Positions 7,623 to 9,888 of a DNA stretch of 9,888 nucleotides are shown piece after piece; the stretch's first letter is position 1, and the number at the start of each line of letters is the position of its first letter. Source of the stretch: Flavobacteriales bacterium UBA7443. Its GTDB lineage: Bacteria; Bacteroidota; Bacteroidia; Flavobacteriales_D; Sanyastnellaceae. The stretch is taken from contig DLQB01000032.1 in the NCBI GenBank assembly GCA_002477505.1, positions 1-9,888 on the forward strand. The letters run 5' to 3'. The position numbers and the translations under genes are program-made. The notes beneath the pieces are model-generated. The model worked only from the letters and a program-made list of their open reading frames with translations. It did no database searches and was not told where the DNA came from.

Positions 7623-8444
7623 TCAAGGAAATTTTGGGAACTTCTGAAAATCAGGATCGCGCTTCTCAAGGAATGCATTTTTGCCCTCCTGCGCCTCTTC
7701 CATCAAATAGTACATCAACGTCGCATCTCCGGCAAATTCCATGAGTCCGCGTTGACCATCGAGTTCTGCATTCAATCCCCGTTTAATCATTCGCAACGCG
7801 AATGGTGAACGCTTCAACATGGTTGCACACCACTTCATTGTGGTGTTTTCGAGCTCTGCCAGCGGCACGACGGTATTGACCATTCCCATCTGTTCGGCCT
7901 CCGCTGCGGAATACTGCTCACAAAGGAACCAAATTTCGCGTGCCTTTTTTTGGCCGACGTGGCGAGCGAGGTAGCTCGAACCAAACCCCGCATCAAAGCT
8001 GCCAACCTTGGGACCCGTTTGACCGAAAATGGCATTCTCCGAAGCGATGGTCAAGTCACACACGACATGCAGAACATGGCCACCACCGATGGCATATCCG
8101 TTGACCATGGCCACAACGGGCTTGGGCAATGCGCGAATTTCCTTGTGCAAATCAAGCACGTTGAGCCGAGGCACGCCGTCACCTCCAATATAACCGCCAA
8201 CGCCTTTGACATTTTGATCGCCGCCGCTGCAAAAGGCTTTTTCTCCCTCACCGGTCAGAACGACGACTCCTATGTCCGTTCGCTCGCGGCAGATGTTCAT
8301 TGCATCCAGCATTTCGATGTTGGTCTCCGGTCGGAATGCATTGTAAACCTGAGGGCGGTTGATGGTGATTTTGGCCACCTGATCACAGTATTCAAATCGA
8401 ATGTCCTCGTATTCCTTAATGGATTCCCAAATTCTCTGCGCCAT
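7623..8444 (-). CDS. menB: 1,4-Dihydroxy-2-naphthoyl-CoA synthase
   Basis: It closes the second ring of the naphthoquinone by a Dieckmann-type cyclisation of o-succinylbenzoyl-CoA, giving DHNA-CoA. The 273-aa protein has the crotonase fold: FCSGGDQNVKG (71-81) and NGYAIGGGHVLHVVCDLTIA (115-134) form the CoA/oxyanion region. The FGQTGPKVGSFDAG block (140-153) is nearly identical to E. coli MenB. Gln142, Gly144 and Trp172 (REIWFLC) match the residues that bind bicarbonate in the E. coli-type enzyme, so it is probably the bicarbonate-dependent class, which uses bicarbonate in place of an Asp side chain. It sits 31 bp after menD. No menH lies between menD and menB, unlike in E. coli. Confidence 0.97.
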   Translation of the reverse strand: MAQRIWESIKEYEDIRFEYCDQVAKITINRPQVYNAFRPETNIEMLDAMNICRERTDIGVVVLTGEGEKAFCSGGDQNVKGVGGYIGGDGVPRLNVLDLHKEIRALPKPVVAMVNGYAIGGGHVLHVVCDLTIASENAIFGQTGPKVGSFDAGFGSSYLARHVGQKKAREIWFLCEQYSAAEAEQMGMVNTVVPLAELENTTMKWCATMLKRSPFALRMIKRGLNAELDGQRGLMEFAGDATLMYYLMEEAQEGKNAFLEKRDPDFQKFPKFP

Positions 8445-8475
8445 GTTCTTTTGAATTCTAAGTTGAACTACGTTT

Positions 8476-9888
8476 TCATTTTGAAGCCCCCCCCGCTCGG
8501 AGCGCTTGGAGAAAGCCTGCCGAATCTTTGCCGCTTGTTTTCAATTCTAACAAGGATGGGCCCGCGATGTTGCACCACAAAGGAAATGATTCTTCAAATT
8601 CACTCCAATTTTTAGCGGAGCCATAGGCGAGCCCAAGCTGAAGGGCGCTTCCCTTCATGTTTTCCGCAAAAGGTGCTTCGAAATATTGCTCCAGTACCTC
8701 CTCTTTTTCCGGCCCGTCGATCCAACGGAAAATATTCCCTCCACCGTTATTGATGACAATCACCTTGAGGTTCGCGGGCTTTGGCTCCACAGCGAGTCCA
8801 TTCGCATCATACAACCAAGCCGCGTCTCCCGTCAGCAAAACAACCGGTCGATTGGGATTGGCCAAGGCATCCCCTACTGCCGTGCTCAAGCAACCGTCAA
8901 TGCCGGCAGCTCCTCGGTTGGCGTGCAAGGCGCGATCTCCCCAATCGAACCATTGGGCATAGCGCGCCGATGTAGAATTGGCAAAATGCACCGAAGTTTT
9001 ATCATCAAGTGCCACAGAAAGCCGGTGGTAAATGTGCCAATCGGTCCATTGGTTCGGCCACTCCGCCGCCATTTTGGCAACGCTTGCCGCCCGCCGATCA
9101 GCCGCTACATTCCATTGGCCTGCATGCGCATTGAATCCGGGCATCGCCTGCACAAGTTGCGCCAGCCCTCTGGCAGCCGAAATATTCCACGATCCGACTT
9201 TTGCATTGAACATGTCCCAATCGTGCACTTCATTTCCGATGTGCCAATGCGGTGCTTTCCAATCAACCAATTGCGCCCGCCACTTCTTGTCCATTGGAGG
9301 AAGACCACAGGTAATGATTGCATCGGGCTGAAAGTCATCCCCGTCTTTCTCATTCCAAGCATTGAGCATCGCCGACGCAGACGTTTCTGCATTCATCGAA
9401 GGAATTGGACCGAAGGCATTGGCAAAAACAGCGGCCCGCTCCATCAAAGCGGACAACGATTCATCCGAGCGCAAAAATGCGGGAACAGCTCCCAGTAAGA
9501 CCAATACTTTCGGATCATGGCAACTCAGTTGATCAACCAGCTCTTCAGGCATGGCCTGGTCCGCTTCAACCGCCGCGTTGACTTCAACTAATGCCTTTGC
9601 CGAATTTTCAGTCATGCCATAAAGCGGTTCATCAAATGGCACATTGACATGAACCGGGCCGCGCTGGGCTTGAAGCCAAGCTTCAGTGGCCGCTCCGCGC
9701 AATTCCGCCGGTGACATGACCTGCTCGTCCAATTCAAGTGAACAGACGACATGGGATTCAAACGCATGCGATTGGACCACCATTTGACCCGGCCCCATGT
9801 GCCGCTTGGAAATTGGACGATCCGCCGTGACGCTGATCAAGGGCACCCCCATATAAAACGCCTCCGCCATTGCCGAGCCGTGGTTGAG
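8476..9888 (-). CDS. menD: SEPHCHC synthase MenD (2-oxoglutarate decarboxylase), 5' end cut by window
   Basis: A ThDP enzyme that decarboxylates 2-oxoglutarate and adds the product to isochorismate, the first committed menaquinone step. The frame is open through the right edge, and six more codons (reading LNHGSA) precede the first internal ATG at 9870. The 470 visible residues therefore lack roughly the first 90-100, including the region of the ThDP-activating Glu. Visible hallmarks are PLISVTADRP near the start, NRGAAGIDGCLSTAVGDA, and the ThDP/Mg2+ motif running from TGD (8824-8832) to the NNGGGNIF segment (about 8730-8752), with GDA in place of the GDG seen in many ThDP enzymes. The stop at 8476 is preceded by a run of eight G residues that codes for Gly-Gly near the C-terminus. 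menF may lie upstream, outside the window. Confidence 0.96.
   Translation of the reverse strand, partial: LNHGSAMAEAFYMGVPLISVTADRPISKRHMGPGQMVVQSHAFESHVVCSLELDEQVMSPAELRGAATEAWLQAQRGPVHVNVPFDEPLYGMTENSAKALVEVNAAVEADQAMPEELVDQLSCHDPKVLVLLGAVPAFLRSDESLSALMERAAVFANAFGPIPSMNAETSASAMLNAWNEKDGDDFQPDAIITCGLPPMDKKWRAQLVDWKAPHWHIGNEVHDWDMFNAKVGSWNISAARGLAQLVQAMPGFNAHAGQWNVAADRRAASVAKMAAEWPNQWTDWHIYHRLSVALDDKTSVHFANSTSARYAQWFDWGDRALHANRGAAGIDGCLSTAVGDALANPNRPVVLLTGDAAWLYDANGLAVEPKPANLKVIVINNGGGNIFRWIDGPEKEEVLEQYFEAPFAENMKGSALQLGLAYGSAKNWSEFEESFPLWCNIAGPSLLELKTSGKDSAGFLQALRAGGASK

Noticed and set aside
7950..8615. A 221-codon plus-strand open frame spanning the menB/menD junction
   Set aside because: It is antisense to two well-supported men genes. 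The length is explained by the codon use of the opposite strand.
8686..9498. A 270-codon open frame on the plus strand
   Set aside because: It lies wholly antisense to menD, which has clear family motifs. The translation shows no recognisable domain and looks like a mirror of the coding strand.
1..9888. A search for an undescribed system, mobile element, CRISPR array, tRNA or other RNA gene
   Set aside because: Gaps between genes are all under about 85 bp and contain only promoter-like elements and one terminator. I saw no direct-repeat array, transposase, integrase or structured RNA signature.

Overview
The window reads as a stretch of a Bacteroidota chromosome, probably Flavobacteriia or a close relative. 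The evidence is the family content: a short-form MenE, an S37 peptidase, and a TPR lipoprotein with a YASPEG-type OmpA-like motif. Upstream of at least two genes there are also matches to the Bacteroidota -7 promoter element TAnnTTTG, and start codons mostly lack clear Shine-Dalgarno sequences. I cannot name a genus. Every supported gene is on the minus strand, so transcription runs from the right edge to the left edge. Coding density is very high, and no gap between genes exceeds about 85 bases.

Right half (9888 down to about 4580): a menaquinone (vitamin K2) operon in the order menD (5' end cut by the window), menB, menA, menC, menE. Gaps are 31 bp (menD-menB) and 9 bp (menB-menA), followed by two 4-bp ATGA overlaps (menA/menC and menC/menE), so co-translation is likely. 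MenD makes SEPHCHC from isochorismate, MenC dehydrates the SHCHC derived from it to o-succinylbenzoate, MenE ligates that to CoA, MenB closes the ring to DHNA-CoA, and MenA prenylates DHNA. MenF, the MenH-type lyase and a DHNA-CoA thioesterase are not in the window; menF may lie beyond the right edge. rdgB, which encodes the ITP/XTP pyrophosphatase, follows menE by 21 bp and looks like the operon's last or near-last gene.

Centre and left (about 3950 down to 1): accA, the acetyl-CoA carboxylase carboxyltransferase alpha subunit, probably has its own promoter. Next comes an uncharacterised TPR/OmpA-like lipoprotein with a good -7 promoter element and a strong intrinsic terminator. Last is the N-terminal 360 codons of a secreted S37-family serine peptidase that runs off the left edge.

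This is mostly housekeeping metabolism. I see no mobile element, CRISPR array, RNA gene, phage gene or defence island. The parts most worth a second look are the lipoprotein, whose OmpA-like motif has lost the usual peptidoglycan-contact Asp, and the very compact terminator/promoter junction in front of the S37 peptidase.
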